A stretch of DNA of 64,000 bases, taken from contig JAKVBK010000004.1 of the NCBI GenBank assembly GCA_022447275.1, positions 62,001-126,000 on the forward strand, written 5' to 3'. The translations under genes and the position numbers were made by a program. The stretch comes from Oceanicola sp. (GTDB taxonomy: Bacteria > Pseudomonadota > Alphaproteobacteria > Rhodobacterales > Rhodobacteraceae). This document shows positions 42,711-51,595 of this stretch, in pieces. The notes under the pieces were generated by a model that searched no databases, was not told where the DNA came from, and was given only the letters and a program-made list of their open reading frames with translations. How positions within the stretch are numbered: the first letter of the stretch is position 1; each line of letters opens with the position of its first letter.

Positions 42711-43022
42711 TTCAGTCAGTCTCCTGGATGTGTTTTCTACATACGCCCAATCCCCTTGGGCGCTTTGTCGTGCCGTCGAGCTAAAGCGCCCGTGTGCGCC
42801 TTTTGTGAAGGTTAGGTAACAGTTTTATGACGCAGGCTGGATCGATGCAGATTTTGCCCCTTAACGACGCCCCGAAAAATGCGAGAAATCTACCGGAACA
42901 CGACGAAAATGGGTGACTGGAGATGATATCATCCAGACATATCCATTTATTAACAGATGCTTAATGCACGTCGGCATGCTCTCTGCCCAAGGCCTGCGAC
43001 ACATGCTGTCGCAGCCGACCTC
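42711..43022. other. 312-bp gap between phoR and pstS
   Basis: It holds the Pho box (42801-42833) and a leader hairpin CGCCCAA/TTGGGCG (42744-42762). The palindromic CTGGA-GATGATATCATC-CAG (near 42917-42936) follows. An 8-bp perfect stem CTGCGACA/TGTCGCAG (42994-43014) lies 9 bases past the phoR stop and probably ends or stabilises the phoR message. No coding frame is supported. Confidence 0.55.
42801..42833 (-). promoter_or_regulatory. Pho box upstream of pstS
   Basis: On the minus strand, three 11-bp units follow one another: GCGTCATAAAA, CTGTTACCTAA and CCTTCACAAAA. The seven-base core of each resembles the CTGTCAT half-site, and the 11-bp spacing with an A/T-rich linker is the PhoB binding pattern. 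It should bring pstSCAB-phoU-phoB under phosphate-starvation control. Confidence 0.75.
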
Positions 43023-44138
43023 TCAGAGTGGCTTTGGGCTGTCTGTCGGCAACAAAACTGAGAAACGCGCCCCTTTGCCGAGCGCCGATTCGATCCTCAG
43101 CCGTCCTTTGTGACGATTCACGATATGCTTTACGATCGCCAACCCAAGGCCCGTCCCTCCCAAACCGCGGGAACGGTGATCATCCACCCGGTAAAACCGC
43201 TCGGTTAAGCGGGGGATATGTACGGGATCGAAGCCATCGCCCTTATCGATCACATCGACCTGAACAAAGCCGGACTGAAAGCCCAGCCCCTGGCGATGCA
43301 CGGTGACCGCAACGATAACTTCGCCGCCGGTGCCCCCATATTTGATGGCGTTCTCAATGAGATTGGTGAAAACCTGTTGCAACTGATCGCCGTCGCCAAT
43401 CACCGTGCTCTTTAGCGCCAAGTCTTCCGGCGGTTCGCTGAGGCGCAAATCCAATGTCACATCGGTTTTGTCCGCCAAGGGGCGCAGGGCCCGCAGGGTT
43501 GAATCCACCAGTTGCGAGACAGAAACCGTCTGCGTCGGGCGGACGCGTTCATCAGATTCCACCCGGCTCAGGCTCAACAAGTCAGCCACGAGGCGGTTCA
43601 TGCGCTCCGCCTCAGCCCCCATGATCCCAAGGAAACGCGCCCGCGCCGCAGGGTCTTCGCTGGCCGCGCCTTGCAGGGTTTCGATAAAGCCGATCATGGC
43701 CGTCAGAGGTGTTTTCAGCTCATGGCTGACATTGGCGACAAAGTCGCGGCGCATCTCCTTGGCGAGATGCAGGTCCGTCACGTCTTCGAAAGTTACGATC
43801 ACCGCGCGCTCTGGGCCCCCATGCGCCACGGGTGACACAAGCACGCGAAAGCTTTCCTGCCGATCGCCCATGCTGCGCAGATAGCGCGTGGGCACGGCGC
43901 TCTGTGTGTTTAGCGCCCGCTCGATGGCGGATACGAGCGACGGTTGCCGCATGACCGCCATGTAATGTCGGCCTTCCAGCGCAATATCGCCAAAGAACTG
44001 CGCCCCGGGGGCGTTTGTCATCTCTATCTTTTCGTCGCCAGAGATCAGGAAGGCCGGCAGAGGAATGGCCTCAAGCAAACTGCGCACGAACCCCTCCTCT
44101 CGGGGTGCGCCGTCCAAGTGCCCTGCATCACGTGCCAT
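43023..44138 (-). CDS. phoR: Phosphate regulon sensor histidine kinase PhoR, without membrane anchor
   Basis: A 371-residue kinase with a PAS domain (about 18-125), a HisKA domain with phospho-acceptor H139 in NVSHELKTPL, and a HATPase domain. The HATPase holds LIENAIKYG (N box), DKGDGFD (G1) and GGTGLGLAIVKHIV (G2). Unlike E. coli PhoR it has no hydrophobic segment at the N-terminus, so as read it is soluble and could reach PstSCAB only through PhoU or peripheral contact. It precedes pstS on the same strand, 312 bp away. An upstream start adding a membrane helix is not seen within the 73-bp gap to the next gene. Confidence 0.93.
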   Translation of the reverse strand: MARDAGHLDGAPREEGFVRSLLEAIPLPAFLISGDEKIEMTNAPGAQFFGDIALEGRHYMAVMRQPSLVSAIERALNTQSAVPTRYLRSMGDRQESFRVLVSPVAHGGPERAVIVTFEDVTDLHLAKEMRRDFVANVSHELKTPLTAMIGFIETLQGAASEDPAARARFLGIMGAEAERMNRLVADLLSLSRVESDERVRPTQTVSVSQLVDSTLRALRPLADKTDVTLDLRLSEPPEDLALKSTVIGDGDQLQQVFTNLIENAIKYGGTGGEVIVAVTVHRQGLGFQSGFVQVDVIDKGDGFDPVHIPRLTERFYRVDDHRSRGLGGTGLGLAIVKHIVNRHKGRLRIESALGKGARFSVLLPTDSPKPL

Positions 44139-44211
44139 CTGCGCCTTTCCTTCCGTCAGCGCCTAACCCTAGCATCCCAATGCGACAAATACATGTCAGC
44201 GCAGAGAAGGC

Positions 44212-45429
44212 CTAGGCGGCCGCCTGCGCAGCCGCATGTGCCGCCGCACATCCGGCCGTGAATTCCCGGCGCAACAGATCGATATCCTCGATTCCGACGG
44301 AAATCCGGAAGAACCCCTCAGACATGCCAAGCTCGGCCCGTCCCTCAGGCGTCAGCCCCCGATGCGAAGAGGTCGCTGGGTGGCTGAGGGTCGTGCCCAC
44401 GTCCCCAAGGGTTGGGGCAAATGGCAGATCTGGCATAGCGGCCACCATGGCATTGGCCGCTGCGCGCCCACCATCCACCTCGAAGCTGACCATGTTGCCA
44501 AACCGCGTACCCAGAAGGGCCCGCATGCGGGCCCCATCCGGATGATCGGCACGGCCAGGGTACAGCACACGGCGGACACCGGGTTGCGCAGCAAGATGCT
44601 CTGCCAGTGCGGCGGCGTTCTCCTCTGCCCTGTCATAGCGCAGGGCGAAAGTTGCGAGGCCCCGCTCCGCCATCCAACAATCATAAGGGCTGGCTGTCAG
44701 GCCAAAGGTGGCATTGGCCCAGCCGATCGCCTCGTTCAAGGCGCTGTCACGGGCACAGGCATAGCCCAATGTCACATCAGAGTGGCCCGCCAGCAGCTTT
44801 GTGACAGAATGCACCACGATGTCGGCCCCATGCTCAAAGGCCTGAAACCCGCGCGGCGTCGTGAAGGTGTTGTCGATCACCAGCAGCGCGCCCGCGGCAT
44901 GGGTGGCCTCTGCAATGGCGGCAATGTCGGCCGCGCGCAGGGTCGGGTTGGACACAACCTCCACCATGACGATCCGTGTTTCAGGCCGTATGGCCGCGGC
45001 GATGCTGGCCGCATCTCCCGCATCGGCAAGCGTGGTCGAAATACCCAGACGGGGAAGATCCTCGCGCAGCATTTTCAGGGATTTGCCATAAAGCTGGTTG
45101 CCGCCGACCACGTGGTCACCAGCTTTACAAATCCCCAGCAAAACCGCTGTGATCGCCGCCATGCCAGAGCCGAGCACAACACCGCCCTGCCCGCCTTCCA
45201 TCGCATCAATGCGCGCCGCAAGGCTGGCGGCGTTGGGGTGGCCCTCCCGCGCGTAGGTAAAGCCATCTGCACGGCCTTCATAGATGTCATCCAGCGCATC
45301 TGGCCCAGCAGAACGATACACAACGGTGGGCTGCAAAGGCGTTCCCAGTGCGTCCCGGGCAACTTCGGGAAAACCCGGGCGCCGCGCGGGATCGAGGGGG
45401 GAATTCGGGCGATCAACTTGGCCAGACAT
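44212..45429 (-). CDS. Cys/Met metabolism PLP-dependent enzyme (cystathionine gamma-synthase/beta-lyase type)
   Basis: A 405-residue fold-type I PLP enzyme. The Schiff-base lysine is K211 in HSVTKLLAGHSDV. DNTFTTPRGFQAFEHGAD (PLP-ring Asp region) comes before it, and SSGMAA-type residues appear as GSGMAAITAVL near 88. SHPATSSHRGLTPEGRAELGM near the end is typical of gamma-family trans-sulfuration enzymes. Whether it acts as cystathionine gamma-synthase, beta-lyase, methionine gamma-lyase or O-acyl-homoserine sulfhydrylase is not decided. The tail is unusually alanine-rich. It lies 73 bp upstream of phoR, same strand. Confidence 0.85.
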   Translation of the reverse strand: MSGQVDRPNSPLDPARRPGFPEVARDALGTPLQPTVVYRSAGPDALDDIYEGRADGFTYAREGHPNAASLAARIDAMEGGQGGVVLGSGMAAITAVLLGICKAGDHVVGGNQLYGKSLKMLREDLPRLGISTTLADAGDAASIAAAIRPETRIVMVEVVSNPTLRAADIAAIAEATHAAGALLVIDNTFTTPRGFQAFEHGADIVVHSVTKLLAGHSDVTLGYACARDSALNEAIGWANATFGLTASPYDCWMAERGLATFALRYDRAEENAAALAEHLAAQPGVRRVLYPGRADHPDGARMRALLGTRFGNMVSFEVDGGRAAANAMVAAMPDLPFAPTLGDVGTTLSHPATSSHRGLTPEGRAELGMSEGFFRISVGIEDIDLLRREFTAGCAAAHAAAQAAA

Positions 45430-45577
45430 GGCGCTCTCCTGTCAGGGACGGCTCTGGTGCTGCAGGGCAGCTCTCAGGCGTGTTCATACGTTTTGTAAAT
45501 TGGCACTAGGCCACGTGCCACCTCACCTGCCTGCAGCAGAGTGCGCGGGGCGGTTTCGTCTTGAGCGGGAAAGTGTA

Positions 45578-46111
45578 TCAGCCATCCAGCGGCTGCAACC
45601 CCTTGCGAAAACGGCGCTGGTTTTCCGCGTATTTCAGAGCCGTTGCCCGCAAGCCTGCCTGCGCAGCTGCATCCAGCGTGCGCACGACCTTGCCCGGTGC
45701 CCCCATCACAAGACTGCCATCGGGGATCTGTTTGCCTTCCGTGATCAGCGCCCCGGCCCCGATCAGGCACCCGGCCCCGATGCGCGCCCCATTGAGAACT
45801 GTCGCCCCCATGCCAATCAGCGAGCCGGGCCCGATCGTGCAGCCATGCAACATGGCCTTGTGGCCCACGGTGACATCTTCGGCAATCTCCATCGGAAAGC
45901 CCGGATCCGTGTGCAGAACGCAGTTTTCCTGAATGTTCACACGGGCGCCCAGCCGGATCAGTTCATTGTCACCGCGCAAGGTGGCGCCAAACCAAACCGA
46001 CACGCCCGAGGCCAGCGCCACACGGCCCACAACATGCGCCCCCGGCGCAATCCAGACGTCCCCATCCTCGGGCAACTCCGGCGCAACGCCGTCTAACGCG
46101 TAACAGGTCAT
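45578..46111 (-). CDS. Gamma-carbonic anhydrase family protein
   Basis: A 177-residue left-handed beta-helix (hexapeptide repeat) protein. Three metal-ligand histidines are visible: VLHTD near residue 67, [10 protein letters not shown] near 84 and 89. The family start of [23 protein letters not shown] and the RGD near 47 match YrdA/PaaY-like proteins. It may hydrate CO2 or serve as an acyltransferase-like scaffold; many members have weak or no anhydrase activity. Its start overlaps the gmk stop by 4 bp, a coupling with no obvious biochemical logic. Confidence 0.88.
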   Translation of the reverse strand: MTCYALDGVAPELPEDGDVWIAPGAHVVGRVALASGVSVWFGATLRGDNELIRLGARVNIQENCVLHTDPGFPMEIAEDVTVGHKAMLHGCTIGPGSLIGMGATVLNGARIGAGCLIGAGALITEGKQIPDGSLVMGAPGKVVRTLDAAAQAGLRATALKYAENQRRFRKGLQPLDG

Positions 46112-46776
46112 TGGCCTTCCTCGAACTCTGTCTGCAGGCGGCGCACATGGGCCCGCAGTCCGGGCTGCTGGACACGCCGCTCCCGCTCGGCGCTGATAAC
46201 GGTTTTGAGACGTTGCTCGGTGGCATCAAGATCGTCGTTGATCAGCACGTAATCATAGCCATCCCAGTGGCTGATCTCATCCCAGCTTTTCTGCATCCGC
46301 TTGGCGATCACATCCGCGCCATCCTGTGCCCGCGATTCAAGGCGGCGGCGCAGTTCGGGGATTGAAGGCGGCAACAGGAAGATCGAGAGGGTATGGTGCC
46401 CAAGGGCCGAGTTGCGGATCTGTTGCGCGCCCTGCCAGTCGATATCAAACAGAACGTCGCGGCCCGCCTCAATCGCCTCAGCGACAGGTGCGAGCGGCGA
46501 GCCATAGAAATTGCCAAAGACATGGGCATGCTCCAGCATCGCGTCCTCGGCAACGAGGGTTTTGAAAGCCCCTTCCGTCAGGAACCTATAATCCTTTCCA
46601 TCCACCTCGCCGGGGCGGGGCGTGCGCGTTGTGGCCGATACAGAAAAACTCAAGCTGGGATCCCACGCCATGAGGCGCCGGGCGAGCGTTGATTTTCCCG
46701 CGCCTGACGGCGATGACAAGATAATCAAGAGCCCGGTCCGCGTAGTTGCTGGGGCTGCCTGTATCTCTTTGCCCAT
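46108..46776 (-). CDS. gmk: Guanylate kinase
   Basis: A 222-residue kinase converting GMP to GDP. It has P-loop [15 protein letters not shown] near residue 21, the GMP-binding region [20 protein letters not shown] near 47, the [11 protein letters not shown] Walker B region near 110, and the lid arginines in ESRAQD. The start at 46776 is the usual one (MGKEIQ); the upstream extension lacks support. It follows the YicC-type gene by 47 bp, the conserved yicC-gmk pairing. Confidence 0.96.
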   Translation of the reverse strand: MGKEIQAAPATTRTGLLIILSSPSGAGKSTLARRLMAWDPSLSFSVSATTRTPRPGEVDGKDYRFLTEGAFKTLVAEDAMLEHAHVFGNFYGSPLAPVAEAIEAGRDVLFDIDWQGAQQIRNSALGHHTLSIFLLPPSIPELRRRLESRAQDGADVIAKRMQKSWDEISHWDGYDYVLINDDLDATEQRLKTVISAERERRVQQPGLRAHVRRLQTEFEEGQ

Positions 46777-46823
46777 GGTGGAGCGTCCTTTGTTGTACTT
46801 TACGGCGCAGGGCACCCTGTCGC

Positions 46824-47765
46824 CTATTCCAGATTCTGAACCTGCTCGCGGAGTTGATCGATCAGTGCCTTGAGGTCAAGCCCGACCCGCGTCAGGGCAA
46901 CCGACTGGGCTTTTGAGCACAGGGTATTGGCCTCGCGGTTGAACTCCTGGCACAGGAAATCCAATTTTCGTCCGACAGCGCCATCTGCCGCCAGCAACAC
47001 GCGCGCGGCTGCAATATGGGCGCGCAACCGGTCAAGCTCTTCGGTGACATCCGCTTTGACGGCCAAAAGCGCGATCTCCTGAGCAATTCGGGCCGGCTCA
47101 ACCTCTCCGCTCTGGCCGGCCACGCGGGCGAGTGCAGCCTTGAAGGCCTCGGCGGCCTCCGGAGCACGGGCGTGGGCGGCCGCTTCCGCAGCGTCGACAA
47201 GGTCCTCCATCTCCTGCAACTGGGCGTGCAGAATACGGTCCAGCGCCCCCCCTTCAGAGCGGCGCATCTCCTCGAATGCCACCAAAAGCGCGGGCAGATC
47301 AGCAAGCACGGCTTTGCTCAGCGCCTTTAATGCCTCTTCGCTGAGCGGAGCCTCCTGCCCGGTGTTGCGCAGAGCAAGAATTTCCACCGGTGTCGGCAAG
47401 GCCAGTGTTACCCCCTGACGGGCTGCCTCTTCCTGAACCAGCGCCACGCTTGCCATCGCACGGCGAATGCGTTCGAGATCCGCATCTTCGCCGTCGGATC
47501 CATCTTTTGCGAGCTTGAGATTGCACGACACATTGCCCCGTGCGATTGCTGCGGCCAGTTGCTCCCGGACGGCTGTTTCAAGCCCTGGCAACCAATCTGG
47601 AAGGCGCAGCCGCAGATCCCGCCCCTTACCGTTCACCGAACGTATGTCCCAGCCCCAGCCGTGCCCATGGCCTTGGCCAGCCGATGCAGCCATGGCCGTC
47701 ATGGAGCGGCGCGGGCCGTCATAGGGCTGTGCCTGCGCACCGGTATCTTGATCCGTTTCCAACAC
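46824..47765 (-). CDS. YicC/YloC family endoribonuclease
   Basis: A protein of up to 313 residues with the family N-terminal block [13 protein letters not shown], then [18 protein letters not shown] near residue 39 and the C-terminal [21 protein letters not shown] signature near 268. YicC-type proteins are described as endoribonucleases acting on structured RNAs. The GTG at 47765 is preserved because AAGGAA lies eight bases upstream; ATG at 47702 would give 292 residues and drop the RS of the conserved RSMT block. The next gene downstream is gmk. Confidence 0.87.
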   Translation of the reverse strand: MLETDQDTGAQAQPYDGPRRSMTAMAASAGQGHGHGWGWDIRSVNGKGRDLRLRLPDWLPGLETAVREQLAAAIARGNVSCNLKLAKDGSDGEDADLERIRRAMASVALVQEEAARQGVTLALPTPVEILALRNTGQEAPLSEEALKALSKAVLADLPALLVAFEEMRRSEGGALDRILHAQLQEMEDLVDAAEAAAHARAPEAAEAFKAALARVAGQSGEVEPARIAQEIALLAVKADVTEELDRLRAHIAAARVLLAADGAVGRKLDFLCQEFNREANTLCSKAQSVALTRVGLDLKALIDQLREQVQNLE

Positions 47766-47960
47766 TTTCGGCGTTCCTTACAATTGCGGTTAACCAAAGC
47801 TCCAACTTTGGCAACAAATTTTCAATGAAATGTGCCACATTAACTTACGGGTAATGATTACAACCCATGTGTTAATCAAGCTTGTTGCCAAAAACCGGGT
47901 GAGGGCCCGGCAGCAAGCGCCCGTCTGATACAACAGATGGAAGTCGCAGGTGGTAGGGAA
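47766..47960. promoter_or_regulatory. Divergent region with 11-bp inverted repeats
   Basis: TTTGGCAACAA (47807-47817) and its exact complement TTGTTGCCAAA (47882-47892) face each other across 64 bp. The spacer is AT-rich and contains TTAACTTACGGGTAA and GTGTTAAT. A short CCAAAG/CTTTGG hairpin lies beside the first arm. This could be a two-site operator for the PAS gene or the YicC gene, or a large hairpin in a leader RNA. Confidence 0.4.
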
Positions 47961-48755
47961 ATGGGCAACGACGGTCTGAGGCAGAACGTGGTCTCTTTGG
48001 TGGATAGATTGATAGAAATGGCTTTCCCCGAAATTGGTCGTTTACAGGCATATTGGCAGGAATTGCGCGGCAATCGGATCGTTCCTCTGCGTTCTGAAGT
48101 TGATCCACGCGCCATCGAGTCGAGCCTTGAATATGCTTTCATCCTCGAGCGGATCGCACCGGGATTGGCCCGGTTTCGCTTGGCTGGCACCCACATCAAT
48201 GATCTGGTCGGCATGGAAGTCCGCGGCATGCCAATCTCAGCGATCTTTGGGGCCGCTGCACGCGATCAACTCTCCATCGTCATCGAACAAGTCTTTTCCG
48301 AGCCCGCGGTTGCAGTACTGGAAACCAATGCGGAACAAGGCGTTGGAAGGCCCGGCCTCGATGGCCGTCTGTTGCTGCTTCCCCTGAAAAGCGATTTTGG
48401 AGATGTGTCGCGCATTCTTGGCTGTTTCGTCACCCGCGGCCCGATCGGCCGGACACCGCGCCGGTTCGCGATCCAACGCGCAGAGGTTGTCCCAGCGGCG
48501 AGTTTTACCGTAGATTCTGGACAGCCCGCCTCAGCCCCTACAGGCGCGCCCGACATTGCCGCCCTCGAAATCCCGGACATGCCGTCCGATCTCGCACAGA
48601 GCACGCAACGGGACCGGGGCGCGATCGATCCCACGCCAAACCTGCAAAGCATTGACGGCTTTTCAGAAGCGCAGAGCCAGTTCACCCCAGCCCCGCGCCC
48701 CGAACGCAGGCAGAAACCCAAACTCTATGTGATCCGCGATAATGATGCCGACTGA
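47961..48755 (+). CDS. PAS-domain protein (PAS_5 type), function unknown
   Basis: A 264-residue cytosolic protein. Residues about 15-160 match the alphaproteobacterial PAS_5 pattern: FPEIGRLQAYWQELRG, then IVPLRSEVDPRAIESSLEYAF, then IAPGLARFRLAGTHINDLVGMEVRGMPIS (read in parts). The last 90 residues are low-complexity, rich in Pro, Ala and Gln, and end KPKLYVIRDNDAD. There is no output domain. The start at 47961 (MGNDGL) was preferred over one eight codons earlier. Relatives are common but I know of no assigned role. Confidence 0.8.
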   Translation: MGNDGLRQNVVSLVDRLIEMAFPEIGRLQAYWQELRGNRIVPLRSEVDPRAIESSLEYAFILERIAPGLARFRLAGTHINDLVGMEVRGMPISAIFGAAARDQLSIVIEQVFSEPAVAVLETNAEQGVGRPGLDGRLLLLPLKSDFGDVSRILGCFVTRGPIGRTPRRFAIQRAEVVPAASFTVDSGQPASAPTGAPDIAALEIPDMPSDLAQSTQRDRGAIDPTPNLQSIDGFSEAQSQFTPAPRPERRQKPKLYVIRDNDAD

Positions 48756-48787
48756 CAGGGTGCCACGTACCCTCAGTGGCACCCGAT

Positions 48788-48822
48788 AAAAAAGCCCCGG
48801 AGCGCGTGTCCGGGGCTTTTTT
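48788..48822. terminator. Bidirectional terminator between the PAS gene and DAHP synthase
   Basis: AAAAAAGCCCCGG and CCGGGGCTTTTTT form a 13-bp perfect stem around a nine-base loop. It serves the PAS gene on the plus strand and the convergent DAHP synthase gene on the minus strand. Confidence 0.92.
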
Positions 48823-48843
48823 AGTTAACAAAGGCGGGTCAAA

Positions 48844-50208
48844 TCAGACAGCAGCGCGGGCCGCAATCCGAAGCGAGGACAACTCTTCTGCCACAAGAAA
48901 CGCCAGTTCCAGCGACTGAGAGGCGTTCAGCCGCGGATCACACGCCGTGTGATAGCGATCAGAGAGGTCTTCTTCCGTGACAGCGCGCACGCCGCCGGTG
49001 CATTCCGTCACATCGGCGCCTGTCATTTCGAAATGGACACCGCCCGGGATCGTGCCCATCTCGCGATGGACCGCGAAGAACTCGCGCACTTCAGAGAGCA
49101 CACGCTCGAACGGACGGGTCTTATAGCCCGTGGCCGACTTGATCGTGTTGCCATGCATCGGATCGCAGACCCATACCACATTGGCGCCTTCGGCCTTCAC
49201 GGTTTCGATCAAGCGCGTCAGATGTTCGGCCACCGCACCGGCGCCGAAACGGGCAATCAGCGTCAAGCGTCCGGCGGCGTTGTCCGGGTTCAACTTGCCC
49301 ATCAAAACCTTGAGATCTTCTGCGGTGGTTGTCGGGCCGCATTTCAGGCCAATCGGGTTTTGGATGCCTTGGCAGAATTCCACATGGGCCCCATCGGGCT
49401 GACGTGTCCGATCCCCGATCCAGACCATGTGCCCAGAGCCTGCAACAGGAAGGCCCGTGGTGCTGTCGATCCGGCACAACGCTTCTTCATACTCAAGCAG
49501 CAACGCCTCATGGCTGGTGTAGAAATCAACCGTCGACAGCGCGTCCACCTTGTCATCAAGACCGGTCGCCGCGATGAAATCCAACGCATCAGAGATCCTG
49601 TTGGAAAGGTCACGATAGGCCGCAGCGCGATCTTCGTCGGCAAAACCCGTCGTCCAGCTGTGCACCCGGTGGATATCGGCAAAGCCGCCCGTGGAGAAGG
49701 CCCGCAGCAGGTTCAACGAGGCCGCTGCCTGCGTGTAGGCCTGCAACATCTTCTTTGGGTCCGGGATACGGGCTTCTGGTGTGAAGGCCAGCTCATTGAT
49801 GATGTCACCGCGGTAGCTGGGCAGCTCCACCCCATTTTGCACTTCGGTCGGGGCTGAGCGTGGCTTGGCGAACTGTCCTGCCATCCGGCCGACTTTCACC
49901 ACCGGCACCTTGGCGCCATAGGTCAACACCACAGCCATCTGCAGCATCACCTTGAAGGTGTCGCGAATGCCATCGGCGGAGAACTGTTCGAAGCTTTCCG
50001 CACAATCGCCGCCTTGCAGCAGGAAGGCTTCACCGCGCGACGCCCGCGCCAATTCTTCGCGCAAGCGGCGCGCTTCACCGGCAAACACCAAGGGCGGATA
50101 CTGACGAAGCTGCGCCTCGACCGCGTTTAACGCGTCGGTGTCCGGATAGTCCGGCATCTGTACCCGCGGTTTGTTCCGCCAGTCAGATTTGCTCCAGGCC
50201 TTGGTCAT
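48844..50208 (-). CDS. aroG: Class II 3-deoxy-7-phosphoheptulonate synthase
   Basis: A 454-residue class II (plant type) DAHP synthase joining phosphoenolpyruvate and erythrose 4-phosphate, the first step of the shikimate pathway. [14 protein letters not shown] is near residue 72, [14 protein letters not shown] near 115, [16 protein letters not shown] near 275 and the metal/substrate region [11 protein letters not shown] near 356. The start at 50208 ([14 protein letters not shown]) is the family N-terminus; the frame extends 60 codons further but crosses the promoter. A sigma-70-like promoter lies 33 bp upstream. The symbol is by function; class II enzymes are also called aroF or aroH. Confidence 0.95.
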   Translation of the reverse strand: MTKAWSKSDWRNKPRVQMPDYPDTDALNAVEAQLRQYPPLVFAGEARRLREELARASRGEAFLLQGGDCAESFEQFSADGIRDTFKVMLQMAVVLTYGAKVPVVKVGRMAGQFAKPRSAPTEVQNGVELPSYRGDIINELAFTPEARIPDPKKMLQAYTQAAASLNLLRAFSTGGFADIHRVHSWTTGFADEDRAAAYRDLSNRISDALDFIAATGLDDKVDALSTVDFYTSHEALLLEYEEALCRIDSTTGLPVAGSGHMVWIGDRTRQPDGAHVEFCQGIQNPIGLKCGPTTTAEDLKVLMGKLNPDNAAGRLTLIARFGAGAVAEHLTRLIETVKAEGANVVWVCDPMHGNTIKSATGYKTRPFERVLSEVREFFAVHREMGTIPGGVHFEMTGADVTECTGGVRAVTEEDLSDRYHTACDPRLNASQSLELAFLVAEELSSLRIAARAAV

Positions 50209-50247
50209 CGTCTTGCTCCGCTTTACGCGCGCCCCTTCGGCGCGGTC

Positions 50248-50276
50248 TCTATATGGGGGCTGTCTCGCCCAATCAA
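50248..50276 (-). promoter_or_regulatory. Promoter of the DAHP synthase gene
   Basis: On the minus strand TTGATT (50271-50276) and TATAGA (50248-50253) are separated by exactly 17 bp. The expected start site near 50241 gives a 33-base leader, too short for a leader-peptide attenuator. Confidence 0.6.
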
Positions 50277-50573
50277 AGCTCCCTGCCCGGCCGTTTATCG
50301 CGGCCCTGTCAGGAAGGCTCCCCGACGCGCCGCCACAAAAGCAGCGCGTCGGCTTTGCCCTTATAGAGAGCGCTAACAGCGATGCCAATCACTTACCCCC
50401 TGAGAACGCCCGAAAATGCGCGGCCCGTTGCCGCGCAGCATCCGGCCACCTCATCTGTGCGGGTTTCGCGGACCAAGGCGTTCTGATTGCCCGCGGGCAG
50501 GCGTGCATTTCTCTTGCGGCGCGGGCGTAAACCTGATGCTATCGAAGGGCGACACATCCAGAGATTAGCCAGA
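50277..50573. other. Rest of the divergent region between DAHP synthase and the GlxA-type gene
   Basis: It includes a perfect 9-bp dyad CCGACGCGC/GCGCGTCGG (50322-50352) and a smaller GGCCG/CGGCC dyad (50289-50305), both upstream of the DAHP synthase promoter. The plus-strand promoter of the regulator gene was not identified. No coding frame is supported. Confidence 0.4.
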
Positions 50574-51575
50574 ATGAAGCCTCTCTCACGCCCCCTCCGC
50601 GCCGATCCGCCAAGCCCGCCAAAGCGCTACATTTTCGTGCTTATGGGCGAATTTACCATGCTTTGCTTTGCCTGTGCGGTAGAGGCTTTGCGCATCGCCA
50701 ACCGGGTTTCGGGCAAACAACATTACACGTGGGTTTTGATGTCAGAGGACGGAGCGCCTGTGAACTGCTCGAACGGGGTGGCATTTTCAGTGGATGCGCC
50801 CTTGGGCGATGTGGGTCGCGATGATGTGGTTCTGCTGTGCAGTGGTTTGGATGTTCAGAAGGCAACGACCAAACGCCTTGTGAACTGGCTGCGCCGGGAA
50901 AGCCGGAAGGGCGCGGTGTTTGGCGGGCTTTGCACTGCCGCCTACACGCTGGCGGTCGCTGGCTTGCTCAACGGCAAACGCGCCACGATACATTGGGAAA
51001 ACCATGACAGCTTCACCGAGGCCTTCGACGAGGTCGAACTGACCAAATCGGTGTTTGTGATGGACGGCAACCGGATGTCGACTGCGGGCGGCACCGCCTC
51101 CATAGACCTGATGTTGAAATTGATCGCCGAAGATCATGGCGAGGCCTTGGCCTCCGAGGTGGCCGACCAGTTGATTTATTCTCAGATCCGCACGGATCAG
51201 GACACGCAAAGATTGTCCGTGCCCACCCGCATTGGCGTCCGGCACCCCAAACTGTCGGCTGTCATACAGATCATGGAGCAAAACCTCGAGGAACCGATCA
51301 GCCCGGCGGTCCTGGCCAAGGATGTCGGCCTGTCCACGCGCCAGTTGGAGCGGCTGTTTCGCCGCTATCTCAACCGGTCTCCCAAGCGGTATTACATGGA
51401 ATTGCGGCTTTCCAAGGCGCGCAATTTGCTGATGCAGACGGATATGAGCGTGATCAACGTGGCTTTGGCCTGTGGCTTTGCCTCACCATCGCATTTTTCG
51501 AAATGCTACCGGGCCCATTACGACACCACGCCCTATCGGGAGCGGGGTGCGCAGGCCTCTCGCATTTCGGTGTAG
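50574..51575 (+). CDS. GlxA-family AraC-type transcriptional regulator
   Basis: A 333-residue regulator with an N-terminal DJ-1/PfpI-like class I glutamine amidotransferase domain (YIFVLMGEFTMLCFACAVEALRIANR from residue 19, read in parts; GGLCTAAYTLAVAGLL near 120). A C-terminal AraC helix-turn-helix pair covers about 225-325 (LAKDVGLSTRQLERLFRRYL; INVALACGFASPSHFSKCYR). The arrangement matches GbdR/CdhR/ArgR-like regulators that sense quaternary amines or amino acids. It is convergent with a sugar dehydrogenase gene 20 bp away, so its target is not evident. The 50574 start gives the usual beginning. Confidence 0.88.
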   Translation: MKPLSRPLRADPPSPPKRYIFVLMGEFTMLCFACAVEALRIANRVSGKQHYTWVLMSEDGAPVNCSNGVAFSVDAPLGDVGRDDVVLLCSGLDVQKATTKRLVNWLRRESRKGAVFGGLCTAAYTLAVAGLLNGKRATIHWENHDSFTEAFDEVELTKSVFVMDGNRMSTAGGTASIDLMLKLIAEDHGEALASEVADQLIYSQIRTDQDTQRLSVPTRIGVRHPKLSAVIQIMEQNLEEPISPAVLAKDVGLSTRQLERLFRRYLNRSPKRYYMELRLSKARNLLMQTDMSVINVALACGFASPSHFSKCYRAHYDTTPYRERGAQASRISV

Positions 51576-51595
51576 CCAATCAGGGCTGGGCTACT

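Noticed and set aside
44236-45498. Plus-strand open frame of 420 codons opposite the Cys/Met PLP enzyme
   Set aside because: Antisense shadow; the minus-strand frame has a complete PLP-enzyme signature set.
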